From the NCBI GenBank assembly GCA_938010625.1, contig CALLVJ010000275.1, forward strand, positions 1 to 6,029: a stretch of 6,029 bases of DNA, written 5' to 3'. Made by a program: the position numbers and the translations under genes. The notes beneath the pieces are model-generated. The model ran no database searches. It worked only from the letters and a program-made list of their open reading frames with translations, and was not told the DNA's origin. Positions 1-6,029 of this stretch are shown here, piece after piece. This DNA is from an uncultured Stomatobaculum sp. GTDB lineage: Bacteria > Bacillota > Clostridia > Lachnospirales > Lachnospiraceae. Position 1 is the stretch's first letter; the number at the start of each line of letters is the position of its first letter.

Positions 1-944
1 CCGAGCGTCACATTGACGCCCTCCACTGCCTTCCAATCCTTCTTCTCGCGGTCATAGACAAAGCCGACCGTCTTTAACGGAATGTGCCCCTGGTCGTGGT
101 ACATGCAGACCACGATGTCATACCAGCCGCCGAGTGCCTGCGAAAACACGCTGTCCGGCGGGCAGGGGCCTGTGACGCCTGTGATGCCCTCTGCCTTCGC
201 CGCCTCAATGGCCGGGGTAATTTCCTCGATCTCCTCGCGCCCGAAGAGGCCATTCTCGCCGCAGTGCGGGTTGAGACCTGCGACCGCAATCCGCGGATTC
301 TCAATGCCCATGTCCTTGCAGGCCTGGTCTGCAATCTCAATGACCTCGAGCACACGCGCTTTCTTCACACGGTCGCACGCCTCGCGGAGCGAGACGTGCG
401 TCGAGACATGCACGACGCGGAAATCGTGGTGCGCGAGCATCATCGTATATTTCCTCGTGCCTGTGTAAGTCGCATAGATCTCCGTGTGTCCGTCAAAATG
501 CGTGTGACCGTCCGAGCGCGCGCCGTTGTCTGCGGCGAGCGCTAAGTTCATCGCCTCTTTGTTCAGCGCATTCGTGCAGGTCGCATCCACTTCTCCTGCC
601 ATGGCAAGCTCGATGACCTTTTTCACGCATTGGAATGCCGCATTGCCGCCCTCGACACTGACTTTCGCGAGTTCAAACTTTTTGACATCCTGAACCAGCG
701 GCAGATGCAGCACATCAATGGTTCCGGGCTGAAACAGTGCATCTGAGACCTTTTCACAGCGGTGAATTGTAATCTCCGGATGCCTCACAAAGCCCTTTGC
801 CTGTTCCATGATATTGGCGTCGCCAACGATGATCGGGCGGCAGAACTCATACTGCGCGGGATCTGCGAGCGCCTTGACACTGATCTCCGGTCCCGTTCCC
901 GCCGGGTCGCCCATCGTGATGCCGACAACTGGTCTGTTTTTCAT
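1..944 (-). CDS. pdxA2: PdxA-family 4-phospho-acid-sugar dehydrogenase, probable 4-phospho-D-threonate/erythronate 3-dehydrogenase (partial, C-terminus cut)
   Basis: About 314 residues are readable from the ATG at 944-942, and the frame is still open at the window edge. PdxA proteins are usually about 330 residues, so only the C-terminal end is missing. Family motifs seen: MGDPAGTGPE at residues 11-20, NKEA near 128, GHTE at 152-155 (substrate-binding His/Thr), GLNPHCGE at 223-230 and MYHDQGHIP at 281-289. His183 (in STH), His227 and His283 match the three metal ligands of E. coli PdxA. The family performs NAD-dependent oxidation at C3 of a 4-phosphorylated four-carbon acid, followed by decarboxylation. 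Classical PdxA serves vitamin B6 synthesis, but here a DUF1537 kinase lies in the same operon. That favours the catabolic version, which makes dihydroxyacetone phosphate and CO2 from 4-phospho-D-threonate or -erythronate. The family is certain; the catabolic substrate is inferred from context. It starts 11 bases after the DapA-family gene and is the last operon gene visible. Confidence 0.9.
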   Translation of the reverse strand, partial: MKNRPVVGITMGDPAGTGPEISVKALADPAQYEFCRPIIVGDANIMEQAKGFVRHPEITIHRCEKVSDALFQPGTIDVLHLPLVQDVKKFELAKVSVEGGNAAFQCVKKVIELAMAGEVDATCTNALNKEAMNLALAADNGARSDGHTHFDGHTEIYATYTGTRKYTMMLAHHDFRVVHVSTHVSLREACDRVKKARVLEVIEIADQACKDMGIENPRIAVAGLNPHCGENGLFGREEIEEITPAIEAAKAEGITGVTGPCPPDSVFSQALGGWYDIVVCMYHDQGHIPLKTVGFVYDREKKDWKAVEGVNVTL

Positions 945-958
945 CACCCTTCTCCTCA
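945..958 (-). promoter_or_regulatory. Ribosome binding site of the PdxA-family gene overlapping the upstream stop codon
   Basis: Read on the minus strand, the TGA stop of the DapA-family gene runs straight into TGAGGAG, with the GGAG core seven bases before the ATG at 944. The overlap of stop codon and ribosome site suggests translational coupling between the two genes and fixes the PdxA start. Confidence 0.75.
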
Positions 959-1870
959 GGCGAGCCCGCGCGCTTTATTCTGATCCAAAAGTTCCTGCAG
1001 CGCCTCAATCCCCTCTTCCGGCACATAGGAGAACGGCGCACGGCACTTGCCGACCGGATAGCCAAGGAGCGCAACTGCTGTCTTGATAATCGTGTTCGGA
1101 TTGCCATAGCGGAAGATGCTCTGCAGCGCGGAAATTGCCTCCTGCGCCTGCTCGGCACCTGCCACATCGCCCGCAATCCACTTGTCATAGATGCTCGCAA
1201 GCGTCTTCGGCCAGATATTGGCGCGCCCCGCAATGCCGCCCGCACCGCCCTCTTTTAAGCAGGTCAGAATTGCGCCGTCATTGCCCGCGAGAATTGCGAC
1301 TTCCTTGGGGAGTTCCTTGGTGAGACGGATGTATGCCTTCAAGTTCTCGAGATCTCCGCTCGAATCCTTTGCGCCGACAATCACATCAATATCACGGCAG
1401 AGCGCCTGCACCGTCTCCGGCAAAAGCTTATTGCCGGTGCGCGCCGGTATGTTGTAGAGAATAATCGGGATGTGCACCTGCTTTGCGACTGCCGCATAGT
1501 GGTCATAGAGCTCGCGCTGTGAGGCGAGCGCAAAGCTCGGCGTCACAATCGAGAGTGCATCCGCGCCGAGCTCCTCGGCGCGCTTACTGAGGCGAATTGT
1601 ATCCGCCGTTGTAATGCAGCCCGTGCCGGCATAGACTGGCACTCTGCCGTGCACTTCGTCAATGACGGTCGCAAAAATTTCTTCGCGCTCTGCGAGCGAG
1701 AGCGCATACGCCTCGCCGTTGGTGCCCGCCGGAAAAATGCCGTGCACGCCTCCCTCCAAGAGGCGGTTCACCTGACGTCTCAGCTCTGCGTGGTTCACGC
1801 TCTGCTCTGCGTTATCGTTCATTGGCGTCACTACCGGGGGGATAATTCCCTTGATTTCGCTGGTCTTCAC
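956..1870 (-). CDS. DapA-family (DHDPS/N-acetylneuraminate lyase superfamily) class I aldolase or dehydratase
   Basis: 304 residues, the normal length for this (beta/alpha)8-barrel family. The enzymes form a Schiff base between an active-site lysine and a 2-keto acid, usually pyruvate. Seen here: GTNGE at residues 49-53 in the carboxylate-binding loop, Tyr139 in YNIPARTG (139-146), and Lys168 in the KDSSGD stretch as the predicted Schiff-base lysine. Arg144 lines up with E. coli DapA Arg138, which binds a substrate carboxylate. The segment after VTP reads SF (112-113) where DapA has two tyrosines, so the relay Tyr107 appears replaced by Phe113. This, plus its place among sugar-acid genes, argues against lysine-pathway dihydrodipicolinate synthase. 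The ALSG stretch typical of N-acetylneuraminate lyase is also absent. It probably cleaves or dehydrates a 2-keto-3-deoxy-type acid; the substrate is unknown. The start is GTG, chosen because an AAGGAGG site sits seven bases upstream. It follows the alcohol dehydrogenase by 39 bases. Confidence 0.9.
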   Translation of the reverse strand: MKTSEIKGIIPPVVTPMNDNAEQSVNHAELRRQVNRLLEGGVHGIFPAGTNGEAYALSLAEREEIFATVIDEVHGRVPVYAGTGCITTADTIRLSKRAEELGADALSIVTPSFALASQRELYDHYAAVAKQVHIPIILYNIPARTGNKLLPETVQALCRDIDVIVGAKDSSGDLENLKAYIRLTKELPKEVAILAGNDGAILTCLKEGGAGGIAGRANIWPKTLASIYDKWIAGDVAGAEQAQEAISALQSIFRYGNPNTIIKTAVALLGYPVGKCRAPFSYVPEEGIEALQELLDQNKARGLA

Positions 1871-1884
1871 GCTGTCTCCTCCTT
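1871..1884 (-). promoter_or_regulatory. Ribosome binding site supporting the GTG start of the DapA-family gene
   Basis: AAGGAGG at 1884-1878 (minus strand) lies seven bases before the GTG at 1870. It decides in favour of this unusual start codon. Confidence 0.8.
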
Positions 1885-1909
1885 CTCAACCTGTCCGCTG
1901 TGTTTTTTT

Positions 1910-3076
1910 TTACATGATTTCCAAGTAGAGCGCTCTCGCATCCGCCTCGGTCACAAGGCGCTTATTGTTGCTCAAGAGACGCTGCACCTGCATACCCGCC
2001 TGCACCAGCTCCTCGAGATCTTCTGTCGGAACGTCAAAACTCTTTAAGCTCGTCGGGATGTCGAGATGTGTGACAATCTTCTCAATGCGGCGGATCATCC
2101 ACGCGCACTTCTCCTGCTCCGTCTTGCAGGTCTTCTCGCCATGGCAGCAGCGGTCATAGGCAATTGCGAGACGCCTCTGCACTTCCGGATCCTCGCTGTT
2201 AAAGCGCATGACCGGCGCGAGCAGAATCGCATTGGAGACGCCGTGCGCAATGTGGTACTTGCCGCCGAGCGGATAGCTCAGCGCGTGGACTGCTGTCGTG
2301 CCGGACGCTGTGATCGCAAGACCGCCGTAGTAGGCCGCAATCTGCATCCGGTTCTTCTCTTCCATTGCCTCCGGATCGTCGCAGGCCTTTTCGATGTTGT
2401 TGAGAATCAGATCGAGCCCTTCAAGTGCATAGATATCGCTGAACGGATTTGCCTTGTTGCCCGTGAAGCACTCAATGCAGTGCGCGAGCGCATCGACACC
2501 GGTCGCAGCGGCAATCTTGCGCGGCAGGTTCTTAATCATTCTGGCGTCGAGAATCACATAGTCTGCAATCATATTGTCGTTGACAATGCCGACCTTGAGC
2601 TCTCGCTCCGGCACAGCGACAATCGCATTTGGCGTGACCTCCGCGCCGGTGCCCGCAGTCGTCGGAATCAGAACAATCGGAACGCACTTTTTTGCAATGC
2701 CGGGGGTGTCGAGCAGCTCCTTGACGCCGTAGGCATCCGTCACAAGCACACTTGCGAGCTTTGCGGCATCCATGACTGAGCCGCCGCCGCAGGCCACGAT
2801 AAAGTCTGCCCCCGCGCGCTTGAATTCGTCAATTAACTTCTGCACTGCCTCATAGCTCGGCTCTGCCGGAAGATCATCGAGCACATAGTAGTCCGCGCCT
2901 GAGGCTTTGACCGCCGCCTCCGGGAGCGCAAAGAGACCTGCCTGCTCAATGCCCTTGTCAGTGAACATGGCGACCTTCCTTGCGCCGTTGTTCTTCAAAA
3001 TCTCCGTGATCTGCTCCATCGAATTTTCACCGCCGTAGACTGCATGCGGCAACTTTAGACTGTACTGCTTTAACAT
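1910..3076 (-). CDS. Iron-containing (group III) alcohol dehydrogenase
   Basis: 388 residues, full length for the family, which also includes lactaldehyde reductase FucO and butanol dehydrogenases. These cytoplasmic NAD(P)-dependent enzymes interconvert alcohols and aldehydes or ketones. The N-terminal half carries the cofactor-binding GGGSVMDAAK at residues 97-106 and PTTAGTGAE at 138-146. The metal site is complete: Asp195 and His199 in GVDALAH, His264 in the AVHALSYPLGG stretch, and His278 in HIAHG, matching the Asp/His/His/His set of FucO. The ATG at 3076 has a perfect AAAGGAGG seven bases upstream. It follows the propeller gene by 47 bases with no terminator between. Likely role (inference): reduce an aldehyde released upstream, or oxidise a sugar-acid hydroxyl before phosphorylation. 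An unusual Cys cluster (310, 311, 317, 324) lies in the C-terminal helical domain. Substrate not assignable; family certain. Confidence 0.93.
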   Translation of the reverse strand: MLKQYSLKLPHAVYGGENSMEQITEILKNNGARKVAMFTDKGIEQAGLFALPEAAVKASGADYYVLDDLPAEPSYEAVQKLIDEFKRAGADFIVACGGGSVMDAAKLASVLVTDAYGVKELLDTPGIAKKCVPIVLIPTTAGTGAEVTPNAIVAVPERELKVGIVNDNMIADYVILDARMIKNLPRKIAAATGVDALAHCIECFTGNKANPFSDIYALEGLDLILNNIEKACDDPEAMEEKNRMQIAAYYGGLAITASGTTAVHALSYPLGGKYHIAHGVSNAILLAPVMRFNSEDPEVQRRLAIAYDRCCHGEKTCKTEQEKCAWMIRRIEKIVTHLDIPTSLKSFDVPTEDLEELVQAGMQVQRLLSNNKRLVTEADARALYLEIM

Positions 3077-3123
3077 GATTCTTCCTCCTTTGAAACGATC
3101 TTGCCAGATACTGTGTTCTGACC

Positions 3124-4287
3124 TCAGCGGCTCTGCGCTGCGGTCGGATTGTAAAGTCCCATCGTCTCACGCTTCGCACCGGTGACATCTTCCTCGCGGA
3201 AGCGGAGATACTTGATGCCCTCGCGGGTTCTCGCGGCATAGGCGAGATGCAGCATGCCGTCCCGCGTCTGCATGAGATACGGATATTCGTACTGGCGGTT
3301 GTTCGTGCGGTTCTCGTCACCGATGAAACCCTCGCCCCGCTCCATCCAGCGGATCAGCGGGAAAGTCTTGCCGCCGTCCTCCGAGAGCGCTACCGCCACC
3401 GGGCAGCGAAGCCCCGGCCAGGCAGCCTTGCCGGACTGACTCTTCGGCGCAGAGGTCGGATTGTAGGCAATCGCAATGCGGCCGCTCTGTAGTTTGATCG
3501 CGCTGATGCCGGAGTTATTGTTCGGCAGCGGCGTCGGCTCCGGCACAGACCAACTCTCGCCCCAGTCAAACGACTCACTGCGATGAATGTGCTGCGCCTC
3601 GCGGTGCCGCATGAACGCGACCAGATGTCCGGGCTCAAGTTCAATCACATTCGCGTGCACATGGCCGTTGCTCTTTGGCATCATCACGAGCTTCCAGCTC
3701 TTGCCCTGGTCATCCGAGATGCGAAAGCCGGTCGGATCGCCGGCGAGACCATCCGGCGAATCCGTGCAGAGCCAGTTGGAGAAAATCCAGCGCCCGTTCG
3801 AGAGCACCTGAATTGGCTGACGGCAAAACGTGCCGGGCTCCGGAAATACCGTCTCATAATCTCTCCAGCTTCTGCCGCCGTCAAAACTTTTCTGGCAGCG
3901 CACTTCCGCCGTAAACTGCATGTTGTCCTTGCCGCTCTCGCGGTCATCCTGCGCCGTGTACATGGCCCAGACAGCGCCATCCGGGCCGAGAAACAGCGAC
4001 GGATTCTGCTCGCTCTTCTTCGGATCGCGGGAAATGTCGGAGACCGCCGACCACTTCCCCGCGCCCGCGCGAAGCGCCGAGCAGACAATGTGAATATCTG
4101 CACTGCCCTCATAGGTTCCGGCAAACCAGCAAGCTAGAATATCGCCATTCGGAAGCTCTGCCATGGCAGGCGCGTGCGCCGTCGGAAAGCCGCCGGTCGG
4201 CAGCAGAGCCTCCAGAACCCCCATCTCATCATCCTCATAGATAGTGCCATCAAACGAAAGTCCCGGAAGTTTTGGATACTTGCTCAT
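3124..4287 (-). CDS. Cytoplasmic BNR/Asp-box beta-propeller protein (sialidase-fold, BNR_2-like)
   Basis: 387 residues from the ATG at 4287. Four Asp-box motifs (S-x-D-x-G-x-[ST]-[WF]) are visible at residues 134-141, 191-198, 239-246 and 302-309, the mark of sialidase-type propellers. The N-terminal part (H38-A-P to the WFAGTYEGSAD stretch near 54-64) resembles the start of BNR_2 domain proteins often labelled exo-alpha-sialidase. There is no signal peptide or membrane segment, so it should act inside the cell. I see no FRIP motif, and no sialic-acid genes accompany it. A true sialidase role is therefore doubtful; it may be a hydrolase or lyase acting on an imported glycoside or modified acid. 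A longer reading from 4476 exists, but it lies inside the kinase gene and reads as non-native sequence. The chosen ATG overlaps the kinase stop as ATGA and has its own ribosome site. Confidence 0.85.
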   Translation of the reverse strand: MSKYPKLPGLSFDGTIYEDDEMGVLEALLPTGGFPTAHAPAMAELPNGDILACWFAGTYEGSADIHIVCSALRAGAGKWSAVSDISRDPKKSEQNPSLFLGPDGAVWAMYTAQDDRESGKDNMQFTAEVRCQKSFDGGRSWRDYETVFPEPGTFCRQPIQVLSNGRWIFSNWLCTDSPDGLAGDPTGFRISDDQGKSWKLVMMPKSNGHVHANVIELEPGHLVAFMRHREAQHIHRSESFDWGESWSVPEPTPLPNNNSGISAIKLQSGRIAIAYNPTSAPKSQSGKAAWPGLRCPVAVALSEDGGKTFPLIRWMERGEGFIGDENRTNNRQYEYPYLMQTRDGMLHLAYAARTREGIKYLRFREEDVTGAKRETMGLYNPTAAQSR

Positions 4288-5555
4288 CTTTTCTCTCCTT
4301 CTGTCTCCTTCTCCAAAAAACGCGCGAGGCGCAGCAGCAAATCTTCTTCTCCAAATCCGCCAGACTTGGTGATCACGGCGTGCAGTTTGCCTTGATACAA
4401 AAACTGACAGAGCACAATGCCGCTCTCCAGTTCGCCGAGGGGCTCCACCTTCTGCACGCCAAGGGCCGTCATACACTGCAGCAGCGTATCGCCGCCCGTC
4501 AGAAGCAAGGTTCCAAGCTCTGGACTCTCCATCAGCCCCTTCAATACCTCACCGAGACTTGCGACAATACGGCAACGCAGTTCGTCGAGCGAGAGCCCCA
4601 TTTTTGCTGCACAAGCCTTCGTCGCCTCATTATCACCTGCGTCGTTGCTGTCAACAATCATCTGCGGGTTTATAGCAAGTTTCTCCTTGAGTGCGGCAAG
4701 CTCTGCTCTTCCCGCAGCGCTCTCAAAATGCGCTGGCTCCAGCTTTTGCTGCGGCGTCAAACGGACATGACAGAAGCCTGCTTCTGCTGCGATCTCCAGC
4801 TGGCGGCGGGTGATCGGATTCACGCTCCCGCAGAGCACTAATAAGTGCGGGGAAAGCTTTGGCAATGCGCACTCTCTGCCCTCGCTCATACCGAGCAATT
4901 CCGGCAAAAAAGCCGCAAAGCCTGCACAGCCCGCGAGGACGCGCGGCACTGCACACCGAAACAATACCTTCCCGCTCTCCAGCAGTTCCTCTGCACTGGA
5001 CGCATCAAAAATCTGAATGCCCATCTGTTCCGGTGCTGTCTCTCCCTGCCTAAGCGCTGCAAAGCTCTTTGCCGGCACCTGGCTCTGCGACCCAATCAGC
5101 GCTGCGACTTCTGCTGTCCGCACTGGTTCAAACGGATCCTGCCCAAATGGGCTCTCATTGACCGGAACGCCATTGATATAGTGGCGCCCCCCGACGGTCG
5201 TCCGACCAAGTTCCGGAAATGCCGGGAGAAAGGGCAACATAGCTGCGCCGCTTCCCAGGAGCACCGCCTCGAGTTCTGCACCGACATTGCCGCGAAGCGC
5301 CGAATCCGTCTTCTTGTAAATGCAGGGGATACCGGCGCGAACTGCGCTCTCCGTCAATGCGCGGACAATTTTCCCCGCCTCTCCCGGACACAAATGCCGG
5401 GTTTCCGTATTGATCACGAGCACCTCTGCATCCTCTTCTGTAAAATGATACGCCTGCGCGGTCAGAACCTGGGTCGGAATGCCGCGCGCGGCAAAGCGCA
5501 CCCCCGTGTCCAGCGCACCGGTAAAATCATCTGCAAGAATCAGCAAGCGAAGCAT
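4284..5555 (-). CDS. Four-carbon acid sugar kinase (DUF1537 family; D-threonate/D-erythronate kinase-like)
   Basis: 423 residues, full length for this family. It phosphorylates the C4 hydroxyl of four-carbon acid sugars with ATP in the cytoplasm, giving 4-phospho-D-threonate or a stereoisomer. The N-terminal sugar-binding domain shows ADDFTGALD at residues 8-16 and KKTDSALRGNVGAE at 81-94. The C-terminal nucleotide-binding domain shows GSVNPITRRQ at 243-252, LTGGDT at 352-357 and TKSGGFG at 396-402. All are characteristic, and nothing appears broken. It is the first gene of the operon and pairs functionally with the PdxA-family gene at its far end. Family members differ in which threonate, erythronate or related acid they accept, so DtnK versus DenK type cannot be decided here. 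The ATG at 5555 is preceded by two tandem GGAGGA stretches (5564-5559 and 5572-5567). Confidence 0.93.
   Translation of the reverse strand: MLRLLILADDFTGALDTGVRFAARGIPTQVLTAQAYHFTEEDAEVLVINTETRHLCPGEAGKIVRALTESAVRAGIPCIYKKTDSALRGNVGAELEAVLLGSGAAMLPFLPAFPELGRTTVGGRHYINGVPVNESPFGQDPFEPVRTAEVAALIGSQSQVPAKSFAALRQGETAPEQMGIQIFDASSAEELLESGKVLFRCAVPRVLAGCAGFAAFLPELLGMSEGRECALPKLSPHLLVLCGSVNPITRRQLEIAAEAGFCHVRLTPQQKLEPAHFESAAGRAELAALKEKLAINPQMIVDSNDAGDNEATKACAAKMGLSLDELRCRIVASLGEVLKGLMESPELGTLLLTGGDTLLQCMTALGVQKVEPLGELESGIVLCQFLYQGKLHAVITKSGGFGEEDLLLRLARFLEKETEGEKR
4288..4300 (-). promoter_or_regulatory. Ribosome binding site of the propeller gene, inside the end of the kinase gene
   Basis: AAGGAG at 4300-4295 on the minus strand lies seven bases before the ATG at 4287. 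It sits within the last codons of the kinase gene. It decides the start and, with the ATGA overlap, suggests coupled translation. Confidence 0.8.
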
Positions 5556-5659
5556 GTCTCCTCCTCTCCTCCGCTTTCCACCATGTATATGTTCATTATG
5601 CGTACTCTTCGCTCATATTGCACGCAAAAGCGCAAAAAAAGTGTTTCAATTTAGCACTT

Positions 5660-5700
5660 AGTTCTTTTCAGGCTTCATCTTTTAAGCTTAAAGTTCTTTT
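5660..5700. repeat. Direct repeat pair AGTTCTTTT with an intervening perfect palindrome
   Basis: AGTTCTTTT occurs at 5660-5668 and 5692-5700, exactly 32 bases apart, or about three helical turns. Between them, TTTAAGCTTAAA at 5681-5692 is a perfect 12-base palindrome whose last base begins the second repeat. A wider inverted pair, GTTTCAA (5643-5649) and TTGAAAC (5701-5707), flanks the whole. The placement upstream of both genes fits a regulator binding site, but the region is T-rich and chance is possible. Confidence 0.45.
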
Positions 5701-5735
5701 TTGAAACGTTTTCTTCTTTTGCTTTCCGGCAAACA

Positions 5736-5744
5736 TGCTATACT
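5736..5744 (+). promoter_or_regulatory. Extended -10 promoter of the PrpR-type regulator
   Basis: TGC-TATACT at 5736-5744 is an extended -10 box (TGn plus a five-of-six TATAAT match). No good -35 is present; a TTTTGC at 5717-5722 is weak. Transcription would begin near 5751, giving a very short leader with the GGGAGGAG ribosome site (5751-5758) almost at its 5' end. Confidence 0.55.
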
Positions 5745-5766
5745 AAACACGGGAGGAGATAGTTTC

Positions 5767-6029
5767 ATGACAACAAGCAAAGAGTCGGCGCATATCCGCA
5801 TTCTCGCCATTGCGCCCTATGAGGGAAGGCATACTGCCCTGCAACATGCCACAGAGGCCTATCCGAATGCCGACTTCGACATTTTCACCGCTGACCTCGA
5901 CGCAGCGCTCGCGATTGTCGAGGCGAATGATATCAGTGTCTATGACTGTATCATCTCCCGCGGCGGCACGGCGGAACTGCTCCGGAACAAGACAGCACTC
6001 CCAGTCGTGGAGATTCCCATCTCAATTTA
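5767..6029 (+). CDS. PrpR N-terminal-domain transcriptional regulator (partial, C-terminus cut)
   Basis: The first 87 residues are readable from the ATG at 5767, with GGGAGGAG eight bases upstream; the frame is open to the window edge. The pattern matches the PrpR_N sensor domain: a first strand RILAIAPYEG at residues 11-20, then ISRGGTAELLR at 63-73, then PVVEIPISI at 79-87. In this family the domain binds a small acid effector and is usually followed by a sigma-54-interacting AAA+ domain and a Fis-type helix-turn-helix, or by the helix-turn-helix alone. Those parts lie outside the window. Divergent placement beside the sugar-acid operon makes it the likely regulator of that operon, responding to its substrate or a phosphorylated intermediate (inference). 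Confidence 0.85.
   Translation, partial: MTTSKESAHIRILAIAPYEGRHTALQHATEAYPNADFDIFTADLDAALAIVEANDISVYDCIISRGGTAELLRNKTALPVVEIPISI

Larger units (their letters stand above)
5556..5766. promoter_or_regulatory. Divergent control region between the catabolic operon and its regulator
   Basis: About 210 AT-rich bases contrasting with the GC-rich genes on both sides. No convincing gene lies here. For the minus-strand operon, CATAAT (5600-5595) is a possible -10 box, but the -35 at 17 bases (GTGCAA, 5623-5618) is poor, as expected for an activator-dependent promoter. No GG-N10-GC arrangement of a sigma-54 promoter is found on either strand in the region upstream of either start. Short repeats and a palindrome lie between 5641 and 5711. 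Confidence 0.6.

Noticed and set aside
956..1870. Lysine-biosynthesis dapA
   Set aside because: The relay tyrosine seems missing and the neighbours are catabolic sugar-acid genes.
1903..1911. Run of nine T on the plus strand, as in a terminator
   Set aside because: No stem precedes it and no plus-strand gene ends there. On the coding strand it is an A-run just after the dehydrogenase stop.
2066..2779. Long plus-strand open frame of 237 codons opposite the dehydrogenase gene
   Set aside because: It is antisense to a full-length conserved gene, has no recognisable motif, and fits the long shadow frames expected in GC-rich DNA.
3089..3097. TTTGAAACG shared with 5700-5708 as a regulator site
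   Set aside because: Only nine bases, and the copy at 3089 overlaps the dehydrogenase ribosome site, so chance similarity is likely.
3124..4287. Sialic-acid catabolism (sialidase plus N-acetylneuraminate lyase)
   Set aside because: The DapA-family enzyme carries the DapA-type Arg, not the lyase pattern, and no other sialic-acid genes are visible.
4288..4476. Upstream extension of the propeller gene to an ATG at 4476, adding 63 residues
   Set aside because: It overlaps the kinase gene fully, its residues are Arg-rich and unlike the family start, and the ATG at 4287 has a well-spaced ribosome site.
4845..5654. Plus-strand open frame of 269 codons opposite the kinase gene
   Set aside because: It is antisense to a kinase with all family motifs and its product resembles no domain I recognise.

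Overview
The window looks like part of a sugar-acid catabolism locus from a fairly GC-rich, low-oxygen Firmicute; Lachnospiraceae-like is my best guess. The reasons are strong AGGAGG-type ribosome sites before every gene, a GC-rich coding style with an AT-rich control region, and an iron-dependent alcohol dehydrogenase. The taxonomic guess is inference only.

Layout. Positions 1-5555 hold five genes, all on the minus strand and tightly packed. In transcription order they are: a DUF1537-type four-carbon acid sugar kinase (5555-4284); an Asp-box (BNR/sialidase-fold) beta-propeller protein (4287-3124, overlapping the kinase by four bases); an iron-containing alcohol dehydrogenase (3076-1910); a DapA-family class I aldolase/dehydratase (1870-956); and a PdxA-family dehydrogenase (944 to beyond position 1, cut by the window edge). 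Gaps are 47, 39 and 11 bases and none holds a terminator, so this reads as one operon. Positions 5556-5766 are an AT-rich divergent control region with short repeats and a palindrome. Positions 5767-6029 are the start of a plus-strand regulator with a PrpR-type N-terminal sensor domain, also cut by the edge.

How the genes work together. The kinase plus PdxA pair is the known signature of D-threonate/D-erythronate-type catabolism: the acid is phosphorylated at C4, then PdxA oxidises C3 and CO2 is lost, giving dihydroxyacetone phosphate. The other three genes are not part of the core described pathway. A plausible reading (inference) is that the propeller protein and the DapA-family enzyme act on a larger or modified sugar acid upstream, and the alcohol dehydrogenase interconverts an aldehyde or keto intermediate. 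The exact substrate cannot be read from the sequence. The divergent PrpR-type protein is the likely substrate-responsive regulator.

No RNA genes, CRISPR arrays, insertion sequences or prophage features were seen.
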